DNA of 32,663 nt, from IMG/VR virus record IMGVR_UViG_3300009512_000039, positions 1 to 32,663 of that record; one strand, 5' to 3'. This document shows positions 7,967 to 15,165 of the stretch, one piece after another (within the stretch, counting starts at the first letter, position 1; the number at the start of each line of letters is the position of its first letter). The position numbers and the translations under genes are program-made. Below the pieces are notes generated by a model. That model was not told where the DNA came from, did not search any database, and saw only the letters and a list, made by a program, of their open reading frames with translations. The DNA is from a virus.

Positions 7967-8832
7967 TGGCAAAGGTAGATCCAACAAATTTTAATGCAGA
8001 TGATTTAAGAACTACTCAGTGGGTAGGTATTGTCGAAGATACTGTAGATGATATCTTTGAAGGGAGATGTAAGATTAGAGTATATGGAAAAATGAATGAT
8101 CGTGTAGATCCTGAAGATCCTGAAAGTGCGTATGTAATTCCTACACTTTCATTGCCATGGGCTAGGCCTCATCAATTAATGTATGGTGGTAGTGCAACAG
8201 GTAGTGGCAAATTTGAAATCCCTAAACTAGGATCTATTGTTAGGGTTACATTTGATAATGGAAATCAATACCAACCAGTTTATCATGAAAACATTTATCC
8301 TTCAGATGAAACAAAAGGAGAGATAGAAGCATCATACCAAAATTCACATGTATTAATATATGATACTGCATTCGGTTTAACTGGTGAGTTACAGGATGGC
8401 GTTTCTGAGGTAACAAATGAAAGAGAAGGTGAACATGTTAAAGTTTTCTTTACTGAGGAAAAAGGTTTAATGATGGATTATACAACAACAGAAGGTCCAA
8501 CTACAGTTAATATAAAACCAGATAATTCAGTTGAAATAATAAATGCAAACGGGGATACTGTTGTAATGCTTAACGATGGAAATATAACATTTACTCATTC
8601 TGCAGATGTTAACATAAATTGTGTTAATGCAACGATTACAGCTAGTGGTGAAACTCATATAAATTCGCCAAGAATCAAATTAGGAGAAGCTGCTGCTGAG
8701 GCTGTTATTAAAGGAGATACTTTTGCAGGAATATTTGATGCACATACTCATGTTGGTAATTTAGGTGCTCCCACTAGTCCACCTATGTCTGTTACTGCAC
8801 CTTCACTAAGTGCAAAGAATACAACTGACTAA
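7966..8832 (+). CDS. Central baseplate spike, gp5-type OB-fold plus beta-helix, no lysozyme, 288 aa
   Basis: Residues about 17-110 form an OB-fold as in T4 gp5 and P2 gpV (WVGIVEDTVDD, RCKIRVYGKM, PKLGSIVRVTFDNGNQYQPVY). Residues about 155-245 are short alternating strands typical of the trimeric beta-helix needle. The end has DAHTHVGNLGAPTSPP (258-273), with the HxH pair (H260, H262) that in P2 gpV-type spikes binds a metal ion at the needle tip. The lysozyme domain of T4 gp5 is absent: OB-fold leads directly to needle. It sits on the gp27-like hub encoded two genes upstream and would pierce the outer membrane. Confidence 0.85.
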   Translation: MAKVDPTNFNADDLRTTQWVGIVEDTVDDIFEGRCKIRVYGKMNDRVDPEDPESAYVIPTLSLPWARPHQLMYGGSATGSGKFEIPKLGSIVRVTFDNGNQYQPVYHENIYPSDETKGEIEASYQNSHVLIYDTAFGLTGELQDGVSEVTNEREGEHVKVFFTEEKGLMMDYTTTEGPTTVNIKPDNSVEIINANGDTVVMLNDGNITFTHSADVNINCVNATITASGETHINSPRIKLGEAAAEAVIKGDTFAGIFDAHTHVGNLGAPTSPPMSVTAPSLSAKNTTD

Positions 8833-8851
8833 TATATAAACTATAAATTAA
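8831..8851 (+). promoter_or_regulatory. Promoter-like motif AATATATAA
   Basis: AATATATAAACTATAAATTA begins within the spike stop codon and lies 32 nt (motif start) before the ATG at 8863. It shares the AATATATAA core of the other leaders. No convincing inverted repeat surrounds it. Confidence 0.45.
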
Positions 8852-8862
8852 TATTTTAAAAG

Positions 8863-9159
8863 ATGCCATTAATTCCACCTATTTTAAACACTGCATTAAC
8901 TAGCGCGTTCTCCGCTGCTATGTATGACTTTATTACTGTATCAGCACAACCTGGTACTAATGATGGTGTTGATAAATCGGCTTTGGCTATTTCAACTGCA
9001 TCCGCAACCTTTGCAAGTATTGCTGGGCCAGCTATAGATGCTTACATAAGATCACAACTTATAATTTTACCACCAGGACAGGCCGTTGCTACTGCAGGAT
9101 CACCATCAGCACAAGTTGGAGCAACAACTGCTCCTTCACCACCAGCTATTATTACATAA
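8863..9159 (+). CDS. Small protein of unknown function next to the spike, 98 aa
   Basis: A 98-residue protein, low in charge and rich in Ala, Ser, Pro and Ile. Residues 1-20 and 40-68 form hydrophobic helices (LNTALTSAFSAAMYDFITV, ASATFASIAGPAIDAYI), and the tail is Pro/Ala-rich (ATTAPSPPAIIT). I looked for PAAR motifs because PAAR tips often follow spike genes, and none is present. It could be a spike-associated plug or chaperone, or a small membrane-active protein. The last possibility rests only on hydrophobicity. The family is not recognised. Confidence 0.7.
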   Translation: MPLIPPILNTALTSAFSAAMYDFITVSAQPGTNDGVDKSALAISTASATFASIAGPAIDAYIRSQLIILPPGQAVATAGSPSAQVGATTAPSPPAIIT

Positions 9160-9170
9160 TCTTAAACAAT
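9157..9170 (+). repeat. 14-nt direct repeat starting at a stop codon, copy 2
   Basis: TAATCTTAAACAAT, identical to 314-327, again with the gene's stop codon as its first three bases. It opens the longest gap of the window (9160-9249), which also holds the promoter-like motif at 9211. Confidence 0.5.
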
Positions 9171-9210
9171 CTACATAAGCCTGTGTATAACAATTAAATA
9201 TGCTAGGTGT

Positions 9211-9229
9211 AATATATAATCTATAATAA
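9211..9229 (+). promoter_or_regulatory. Promoter-like double motif ahead of the S1-like gene
   Basis: AATATATAATCTATAATAA contains the recurrent AATATATAA core followed by a second TATAATAA. It ends 20 nt before the ATG at 9250, and the intervening leader is A-rich (ends AATAAAAAA) with no Shine-Dalgarno. Only a weak 4-bp GGTG/CACT pairing flanks it. Confidence 0.5.
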
Positions 9230-9249
9230 CCACTCTTAAAAATAAAAAA

Positions 9250-10392
9250 ATGACCGAACAAGAAATCACCATTCAATTAAGTGATGATCCATTTGATACA
9301 AAGAAAGTAAAAGTCCAAGTACCAGAAGGTACAAAGTTAATGTGTAATGAAGCATATGCTGCTGATGCATTATCATTATATGGAATTACAGATTCACAAG
9401 CTGCAAAAACTCAACTAATAGAAGATAATATTGGTTATATAACTAGAGGTTATATTTCTTTTATATCTAAGGATGGCGAAAGGGCTCTTGTTGATATTGA
9501 ATCCAAATACACTGCTTACTGTAGTCTTACTAAAGAACCTGATTATATTGTAGAACAATTAGAGGTTGGTATGGAAATTGATGTTAAGATTAAAACTAAC
9601 AAAAAAACTGGTGATGTTATTGCTTCTATATCAGATGCAATAAGAGAAGTTAAATTAAAAGAAATTAAAGAAGCTATAGGAAATTCTTCAGTTGGATTTA
9701 CTGCTAAGGTTAAAGAATTAATACACGGTGGATACTGGGTAGACGTTGCAGGTATTAAATGCTTTATGCCAGGTTCTTTAGCAGGATTAAATAAGCTTCA
9801 TAATTTTGAGGCTATCGTTGGTAAAGATATTGTGGTTATGCCAATTACATTCTCTAGAGAAAAAGATACAATTGTAGTATCTCATAGAGAATATTTAAGA
9901 ACAATGATTCCAATTACTATTGATAAATTAAATGAAACTATTAAAGAACCTAGAATTGGTTTTGTAACAGGTACTACTAAATTTGGCGTGTTTGCTGAGT
10001 TTGACGAATGTTTAACTGGACTAATTCCTAGAGCTGAATTAAGCGAAGATTTCCAAAAGAAATTAGATGATAGAGATATCAAACCTGGTGATGAAATTGA
10101 ATTCTGGGCTAAGGAAGTTATATCTGATAGAAAAATTATATTAAGCCAACTAGGTCCTAAAATTGATTTATGGGATGGCGTAGATGAAAAATATAAACCT
10201 ATGATGATCACTGAAGGTAAGGTTACAAAAATAACTTCATACGGTGCATTTGTTGAATTAGAAAAAGGTATTAGTGGGTTAATACATAAATCTAAATTAA
10301 AAGGTGCAGATCTAACTAAAGGAGATACTATAAATATAAAAATCGGTAGTGTAAATGTTAGTGATCGTAAGATTACAATGAACATAGCATAA
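9250..10392 (+). CDS. Ribosomal protein S1-like protein with four S1 domains, 380 aa
   Basis: Four OB-type S1 repeats can be read: about 62-128 (GYITRGYISFISKDGERALV), 147-213 (VGFTAKVKELIHGGYWVDVA, then MPGSLAG and VVSHREY), 234-300 (GFVTGTTKFGVFAEFDECLT, then GLIPRAEL and IILSQ) and 320-379 (EGKVTKITSYGAFVELEKGI, then SGLIHKSKL and ITMNIA). The last two have the classic 'G.V....fGaFve...gl.Gl.h.s.l' form. Bacterial bS1 usually has six repeats and about 550-600 residues and helps mRNA load on the 30S subunit. This shorter version could bind phage mRNA or the host ribosome. It lies in a structural operon with its own promoter-like leader. A general RNA-binding role is the alternative. Confidence 0.88.
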   Translation: MTEQEITIQLSDDPFDTKKVKVQVPEGTKLMCNEAYAADALSLYGITDSQAAKTQLIEDNIGYITRGYISFISKDGERALVDIESKYTAYCSLTKEPDYIVEQLEVGMEIDVKIKTNKKTGDVIASISDAIREVKLKEIKEAIGNSSVGFTAKVKELIHGGYWVDVAGIKCFMPGSLAGLNKLHNFEAIVGKDIVVMPITFSREKDTIVVSHREYLRTMIPITIDKLNETIKEPRIGFVTGTTKFGVFAEFDECLTGLIPRAELSEDFQKKLDDRDIKPGDEIEFWAKEVISDRKIILSQLGPKIDLWDGVDEKYKPMMITEGKVTKITSYGAFVELEKGISGLIHKSKLKGADLTKGDTINIKIGSVNVSDRKITMNIA

Positions 10393-10397
10393 CATAT

Positions 10398-10427
10398 TCC
10401 TGGTTTGAATATATAAACAAATCAGGA
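10398..10427 (+). promoter_or_regulatory. Inverted repeat with promoter-like loop; right arm contains a Shine-Dalgarno-like AGGA
   Basis: TCCTGGTTTG (10398-10407) and CAAATCAGGA (10418-10427) pair over 10 bp with one G-U. The loop is exactly AATATATAAA, the recurrent motif. The right arm ends in AGGA, 5 nt before the ATG at 10433 and one of the few Shine-Dalgarno-like sequences in the window. Read-through mRNA from the S1-like gene would hide AGGA in the stem, whereas mRNA started from the loop promoter would leave it free. A terminator or operator is an alternative. Confidence 0.6.
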
Positions 10428-10432
10428 ACTAC

Positions 10433-11725
10433 ATGTATACTAACGAACAGCTAAATGCCATATACTCATCCAAGATTGGATTAGAATTTGAATTCTTTGC
10501 AAATGAAGCATTAGACGAAGTAAAATATAACTTATCTAATGCATTAAATAAGCAAATTAAAATTGAAGAAAAGGCTCATAGTGAATTTACACCTACAGAT
10601 GAAATATTTAAATTAGAGCCTGACAACTCTGGTGGAACTGGGATGATTGAATTAGTTACAGGACCAATGCCATTTGTTGAATCAAAACTTATCATAGCTA
10701 AAACTTTAAAATGGATTCGTGAAAATGGATCTACTAATGAGAGATGCAGTATTCATATTAATGTTGCATTTGATGGAAAGAAACTTGGTACACCTACAAA
10801 TGTGTCTTCTTTAGATATTGGTAAATTTGTACTTAACTTTAATGAAGATGCTGTATATGAAGCATTTCCAAATAGAAAAGATTCTGTTTACGCTAAATCT
10901 ATTAAATTTATTGTACCATTGAGTGATATGACTCAACCTTCCCCAGCAACTATTTCATGGAGAAATTATATGTTTGTTTCTGAAAAATATTATGGTGTAA
11001 ACTTTTCTAAGATACCTAAAAATTATATAGAATTTAGATATTTAGGTGGAAAGGATTATGAAAAGAAGTATAACACAATTATGAATATGACAGAACATTT
11101 TGTATTGTCATTATATGATTCTTTAGTAAATCCAAAATATAACCAAAAAGATCTTAAAGTATTAGAAACTATTTTAGAAAAACATAGTGGTGTAGTAGAC
11201 TCATATAAAGACTATCAAACATTTAAAAAGAAATTTCCTAAAATACATTTAATGGTAGATCTAAAAACAGCCGATCAAATAGTAGAAACATTTTATCCTA
11301 AAATGAGAGAAAAGATATTTGAACTTTTAACTAAAGCTGGATTAAAAGAAGGTTTAATTAATTATGATGCTGATAGTGGCAGGATGCAACTTAAGAATGC
11401 CGAGTTAATGAAATGTTTTGAAATAAAAGGTATAGATATTGTTGATAGTAAAGTACAAGGTAACATTTTAAACTGTGATATATTTAGTTCTGAATTAATT
11501 AACTCTTCATTATTTGAAAGTAATATTTTTGGTGCAACTGATGTTAGTGATTCTAAAATAGAGGATTCTTATGTAAGTAAAAATGTAATGTGTAAAGATT
11601 CATATGTATTTGGCGTAAGAGGAATATTCAGTGGTGAAATGGAAGGTGGCATTTTTAGAAAAGGTAGAGCTACAGAAATGGCGAGATTTGAAAATACCGA
11701 AATAATTGAAATAGAAAAAATATAA
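10433..11725 (+). CDS. Putative amidoligase (COOH-NH2 ligase family) with beta-helix-like C-terminus, 430 aa
   Basis: The motifs of the glutamine-synthetase-fold amidoligase family are in order: GLEFEFF (16-22, metal/ATP-site acidic residues), GGTGMIELVTGPMP (67-80, with E73), CSIHINVAF (105-113, with H108 and N110) and NYIEFRYLGG (197-206, with E200 and R202). Members join carboxyl and amino groups using ATP, often on peptides or cell-wall precursors; the substrate here is unknown. From about 318 to 430 short repeats (DIVDSKVQGNILNCDIFSS, DVSDSKIEDSYVSKN) look like a pentapeptide-type or right-handed beta-helix, which could anchor the enzyme to the virion or recognise a surface. It follows the S1-like gene and has a promoter-in-hairpin leader. 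Confidence 0.78.
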   Translation: MYTNEQLNAIYSSKIGLEFEFFANEALDEVKYNLSNALNKQIKIEEKAHSEFTPTDEIFKLEPDNSGGTGMIELVTGPMPFVESKLIIAKTLKWIRENGSTNERCSIHINVAFDGKKLGTPTNVSSLDIGKFVLNFNEDAVYEAFPNRKDSVYAKSIKFIVPLSDMTQPSPATISWRNYMFVSEKYYGVNFSKIPKNYIEFRYLGGKDYEKKYNTIMNMTEHFVLSLYDSLVNPKYNQKDLKVLETILEKHSGVVDSYKDYQTFKKKFPKIHLMVDLKTADQIVETFYPKMREKIFELLTKAGLKEGLINYDADSGRMQLKNAELMKCFEIKGIDIVDSKVQGNILNCDIFSSELINSSLFESNIFGATDVSDSKIEDSYVSKNVMCKDSYVFGVRGIFSGEMEGGIFRKGRATEMARFENTEIIEIEKI

Positions 11726-11731
11726 AATAAG

Positions 11732-12595
11732 ATGGCTAATAAGAATACTTATTGTAATGATCCTGATGAAGCTGCATGCTTAGATGCATTAATAAAATTA
11801 ATTAATGATGATCTTACTATTGCATGCCAAATACCGTTTACTGTTCCTAAGAAAGAATTAAACAATATTATACAAAGAGCAAAGCAATATTTTTACAAGA
11901 TATACGAAGATAGTGTAGAGCAAATGTATATTGCTTTACCAGCAGGTGCTGTAAATAAAGCTGATTTTAAACAAGGAGTTCCTTATGGTACTGGTGCAGC
12001 TAATGAAACTATAACTAATAAAAAAAATCTTGCTAACCCAAGAGGTATAGTTCAAATGCCTTCCAGAGTTTATTCAGTAAATGATGTATTTGAAATTGGT
12101 GGATTTAGTGGAGAAGATGGTGGTTTTGGTAGTACTAGTTTTAATGCAGGAGATGTAGATTTTTCAATTGATAAATTTATTTATGATGATGTTTATGGTG
12201 CTGGTATTGGGAGTGAAAATTTAATGTATTATGTAGTTAATTCATTATTTATGGATAATGCAAGACAAGTTCTTTTACCACAAATATCATATACTTTTAA
12301 TAGATTAACTAAAAAGTTTAGATTCCAAGGGCAGTTACCAAGAAATGCAGTTATATTTGAAATATTTTCTACTATTCCTGATTGTGCGTTATTTGAAGAT
12401 GAGGCCTTTCAACGATATGTTATGGGAATGGCTAAAATACAATTATCTAGAATATTAGGAACCTTTTCATTCAATCTGCCAGGTAATATTACTATTAACT
12501 ATGATATGATTTCATCTGAAGGTAGAGAAGAAGTAGACAGAGTAGTTGAAGAAATTAAAAACGATGAAGGCGTTGATTACTTTTTCACAGGATAA
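11732..12595 (+). CDS. Probable virion structural protein, 287 aa
   Basis: A 287-residue protein directly after the amidoligase gene (6-nt gap, A-rich leader). The N-terminal 60 residues are helical (PFTVPKKELNNIIQRAKQYF). A Gly/Phe-rich middle (about 120-150) may be a loop, and the C-terminus (about 230-280: YVMGMAKIQLSRILGTFSFN, then LPGNITINYDMISSEGREEV) resembles conserved ends seen in phage neck or baseplate structural proteins. I cannot name the family. Its position directly before gp25 and gp6 suggests a wedge or hub component. Confidence 0.65.
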   Translation: MANKNTYCNDPDEAACLDALIKLINDDLTIACQIPFTVPKKELNNIIQRAKQYFYKIYEDSVEQMYIALPAGAVNKADFKQGVPYGTGAANETITNKKNLANPRGIVQMPSRVYSVNDVFEIGGFSGEDGGFGSTSFNAGDVDFSIDKFIYDDVYGAGIGSENLMYYVVNSLFMDNARQVLLPQISYTFNRLTKKFRFQGQLPRNAVIFEIFSTIPDCALFEDEAFQRYVMGMAKIQLSRILGTFSFNLPGNITINYDMISSEGREEVDRVVEEIKNDEGVDYFFTG

Positions 12596-12626
12596 TTATA
12601 ATCTGAAAGCTATTAAAGTAAAAGAG

Positions 12627-12640
12627 AATATATAATAAAA
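12627..12640 (+). promoter_or_regulatory. Late-promoter-like motif AATATATAATAAAA before the gp25-like gene
   Basis: An exact copy of the 14-mer found at 954, 2626 and 30732, 29 nt (motif start) before the ATG at 12656. A weak 5-bp pairing, GAGAA (12624-12628) with TTCTT (12649-12653), places the right arm 2 nt before the start, a faint version of the hairpin seen at 2619 and 10398. Confidence 0.5.
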
Positions 12641-12655
12641 AATTAGTGTTCTTCA

Positions 12656-13018
12656 ATGATCAGAGATATTTATAGTAGAGATGCATTAGCACCAAAGTAT
12701 AACGACAATACTTTAGAGGTTAGCGATTCATTATCTCAGTTAATTATTAAGATAGAAAATTGTCTATTTACAACCAAAGGCGATGTTTTAGGAGCACCTG
12801 GTTTAGGTGCTAATTTAGATGAATTAATATTTTCATTAGTCTTAAACGAGAACACTATACAGAATAATATTAATAGTCAAATAACTGCATACTGTTTACC
12901 AAACTTTGCAGGTTTTGATGTAGATACAAAAGTTAGCTTTTTTTCTACAGAAGATCGTGACGGGTGTTTGGTTGATATTTTTGTAAATGAACAAAGAGTC
13001 ATAGGCGCTCTTTTTTAA
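12656..13018 (+). CDS. gp25: Baseplate wedge subunit gp25 (gpW/gp25 family), 120 aa
   Basis: A 120-residue protein, close to the length of T4 gp25. The family motif is visible at 36-60: CLFTTKGDVLGAPGLGANLD followed by ELIF, corresponding to the 'tp.GsrpG.PefG..l..ylF' loop. The gp25 protein forms the inner wedge with gp6 and triggers sheath polymerisation. The next gene is the gp6/BaseplateJ homologue, the usual partner order in contractile systems. Start at ATG 12656 after a leader without Shine-Dalgarno. Confidence 0.88.
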   Translation: MIRDIYSRDALAPKYNDNTLEVSDSLSQLIIKIENCLFTTKGDVLGAPGLGANLDELIFSLVLNENTIQNNINSQITAYCLPNFAGFDVDTKVSFFSTEDRDGCLVDIFVNEQRVIGALF

Positions 13019-13031
13019 AATAATAAAGTAA

Positions 13032-14888
13032 ATGTCATTTTTTAGTAAAACAAGATTAAAAGCTACAGAGTTATTTGAAGATTCATTTCAATATCTCCAG
13101 CGTACTTATGATCAGGCCGTAGAGGTATTTACTCCCGCGTCACCGTTTGGGCAAGTCTTGACTGTAGTTTCTAATTTAGGTGAAATGATTTTCTTTTATA
13201 TAGAGGCAGTAGCTACTGAAATGAATATTTCTCGAGCAAGAAACATTGAGTCTATATATGGACTATCTAGATTAACTGGTCATGACCCTACGCGAGGTAT
13301 ATCTGCAAGAGGTATTATTGGATTACGATTAAACACAAGTGCGTCTAGCCTTCTTAATGGTGATTACGTTCAGATTATGAATGGTGCCAGTTTTGAAGTA
13401 GGACAAAATGGATTAACTTATTACTTAAGATTTAATAGTGATTTTATAAGATTAGATAAAACTAATAAACAATTTGTTAATGTTGAAGTAATACAAGGTG
13501 AAAAGGATGAACAGTCATTTACTGGTTCAGGTAACCCTTTACAAAGCTTTAACTTAAGCACTAAAGAACCTACTGATCAATATTTAGTTGAAGTTTATGT
13601 TGATGGTGAATTATGGAAAATAGAAGATTCATTATATGATATGAATAACGGAGAAAAATCTGTTATGGTAAAAACTAGTGTAAACGGTGGTTTAAGTATA
13701 TTCTTTGGTAATAATCAATTCGGATTACCTCCTGCTTTAGGTTCTCGTATTAGAGTTACTTATGTAAAGACTAGAGGTGTTGCTGGAAATATTGGTGGTA
13801 AGGCATTAGACATAAAATTTTCAACTCCTGGAACTGATTCGTCTGGCGAGGAAGCTGATTTAAATGAAATCTTATCTATAAACATTACTAGAAATCCAAT
13901 GTTTGGTTCTGATTCTGAAGATCCAACATTTACCAGATTAATTGCACCATACCAAAGTAATTCTTTTGTTTTAGCAAATCCTAATAATTATATTTACTAT
14001 TTAAGTAAGTATGACTTTTGGTCTTTTATAGATGCTTATAATACAAAGAATGATGAATACTTAGATGATGATAATATTATTTACTTATTCTTAATACCAG
14101 ATGTAAAGAAAAAATTAACCAGTGACTTAGATTATTTTAGTGTACCTGAGGTTGAATTTACAATGACTACACAGGAAAAAGAGATGACCTATGAAATATT
14201 AAACAAAAGCGGAAGACAAGTTGTTACTGCTGAAACTCGAATTGTAGATCCTACTATTAAAAGGTATGCATTAAATGTTGTAATAAGATGGTTTGATAAT
14301 TATGATAAAGATGCTATAAGAATAGAAATAAGAAAAAACTTAGACCAATATTTTTTAAATGTAAATAGAAGAGATAGAATTCCAAGATCAGATATTATTT
14401 CAATAATTGAAAATGTTGACGGCATTGATTCTGTAAATGTATTCTTTATATCAGAAGCAAACGAACAAGCTATTAGAAATGGTTTTTATTTTGTACCTGT
14501 GTACGGTACAGATCCTGTCACAGATCAACGCGTATTAATAGAAAACACCAAAATAGTTTTAAAAGAAGGCGAAGATCCTCAAATAGGTTTGGATAGTTTT
14601 GGAGATGTAATTATTGAAAATAATGATATAGCAATTATTAGAGGTGGATGGAAAGATAGAAATGGAACATACTATGAACCTATACCAGAAGCTAATAAAA
14701 TTGGTTCTCTTAATGTATTCTATAAAGAAGGTATTGCAAATAATCTTTATAATAAAATACAACAAGAAAAATATAATAAAGTTCAAAGAAGCAGAGGTAC
14801 TACAATTGCAACAGGTGCTAATTCAGCTGGATTAAATACCGGTAGATTGCAAAATAGCCCTACACTTAAAGCATTAAAAGGAGAATAA
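13032..14888 (+). CDS. gp6: Baseplate wedge protein gp6 / BaseplateJ family, 618 aa
   Basis: The diagnostic BaseplateJ segment is at 224-254: IFFGNNQFGLPPALGSRIRV followed by TYVKTRGVAGNIG. The C-terminal gp6 portion is at 411-471: RYALNVVIRWF, AIRIEIRKNLDQYF, RDRIPRSDIISIIENVDGID and then SVNVFF. The N-terminus (1-90) is helical. At 618 residues it is similar in size to T4 gp6 (660). Together with gp25 and a gp7-like protein it would form the wedge core and change shape during contraction. About 130 residues beyond the core (490-618) are polar and have no assignment. The gene follows gp25 after 13 nt. Confidence 0.88.
   Translation: MSFFSKTRLKATELFEDSFQYLQRTYDQAVEVFTPASPFGQVLTVVSNLGEMIFFYIEAVATEMNISRARNIESIYGLSRLTGHDPTRGISARGIIGLRLNTSASSLLNGDYVQIMNGASFEVGQNGLTYYLRFNSDFIRLDKTNKQFVNVEVIQGEKDEQSFTGSGNPLQSFNLSTKEPTDQYLVEVYVDGELWKIEDSLYDMNNGEKSVMVKTSVNGGLSIFFGNNQFGLPPALGSRIRVTYVKTRGVAGNIGGKALDIKFSTPGTDSSGEEADLNEILSINITRNPMFGSDSEDPTFTRLIAPYQSNSFVLANPNNYIYYLSKYDFWSFIDAYNTKNDEYLDDDNIIYLFLIPDVKKKLTSDLDYFSVPEVEFTMTTQEKEMTYEILNKSGRQVVTAETRIVDPTIKRYALNVVIRWFDNYDKDAIRIEIRKNLDQYFLNVNRRDRIPRSDIISIIENVDGIDSVNVFFISEANEQAIRNGFYFVPVYGTDPVTDQRVLIENTKIVLKEGEDPQIGLDSFGDVIIENNDIAIIRGGWKDRNGTYYEPIPEANKIGSLNVFYKEGIANNLYNKIQQEKYNKVQRSRGTTIATGANSAGLNTGRLQNSPTLKALKGE
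14878..14883 (+). promoter_or_regulatory. Shine-Dalgarno-like AAGGAG
   Basis: AAGGAG lies 6 nt before the ATG at 14890, inside the last codons of the gp6-like gene. It is the best Shine-Dalgarno match of the window. Most other starts have only A-rich leaders. Confidence 0.5.
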
Positions 14889-14889
14889 T

Positions 14890-15159
14890 ATGGCAACAGT
14901 TAAAAATGATAGAACAGGATTTCCTAGCTTGTATAGAGCTACCTACGAAGAAGGATGGCAACTAAAAAATACAGGATTTGATTATTCTAAAGGGTTTTTA
15001 AGAAACATGATGGGAAAACAAATGTTTAGAAATAGACACTTAGCTGAATTCTTAGATGATTATCTTAGTCCTATTATGTTATTTTATATTAATAAAGTAA
15101 AGTACTTAAGAATTTATTATAACTTTGCAGTACCTAAGTGGTATCAAAAAATAAATTAA
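14890..15159 (+). CDS. Small baseplate-region protein, 89 aa
   Basis: An 89-residue basic, aromatic-rich protein (YEEGWQLKNTGFDYSKGFLR, then FLDDYLSPIMLFYINKVKYL). The hydrophobic stretch at about 60-75 is too charged on both sides for a clear membrane helix. It is coupled to gp6 (one base between stop and start) and precedes the large 1381-aa protein by 6 nt, so it is probably a small wedge component or assembly factor. No family recognised. Confidence 0.7.
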   Translation: MATVKNDRTGFPSLYRATYEEGWQLKNTGFDYSKGFLRNMMGKQMFRNRHLAEFLDDYLSPIMLFYINKVKYLRIYYNFAVPKWYQKIN

Positions 15160-15165
15160 TAAAGC

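Noticed and set aside
8863-9159. PAAR-type spike tip
   Set aside because: No PAAR motifs or paired His/Cys residues are present; only the position fits.
9882-10385. 167-aa open frame on the minus strand within the S1-like gene
   Set aside because: It mirrors a clear four-domain S1-like coding frame, has no leader, and all real genes lie on the plus strand.
14644-14835. 63-aa plus-strand frame inside the gp6-like gene
   Set aside because: It overlaps a BaseplateJ frame entirely, and its Ile/Lys/Leu content reflects AT-rich out-of-frame translation.
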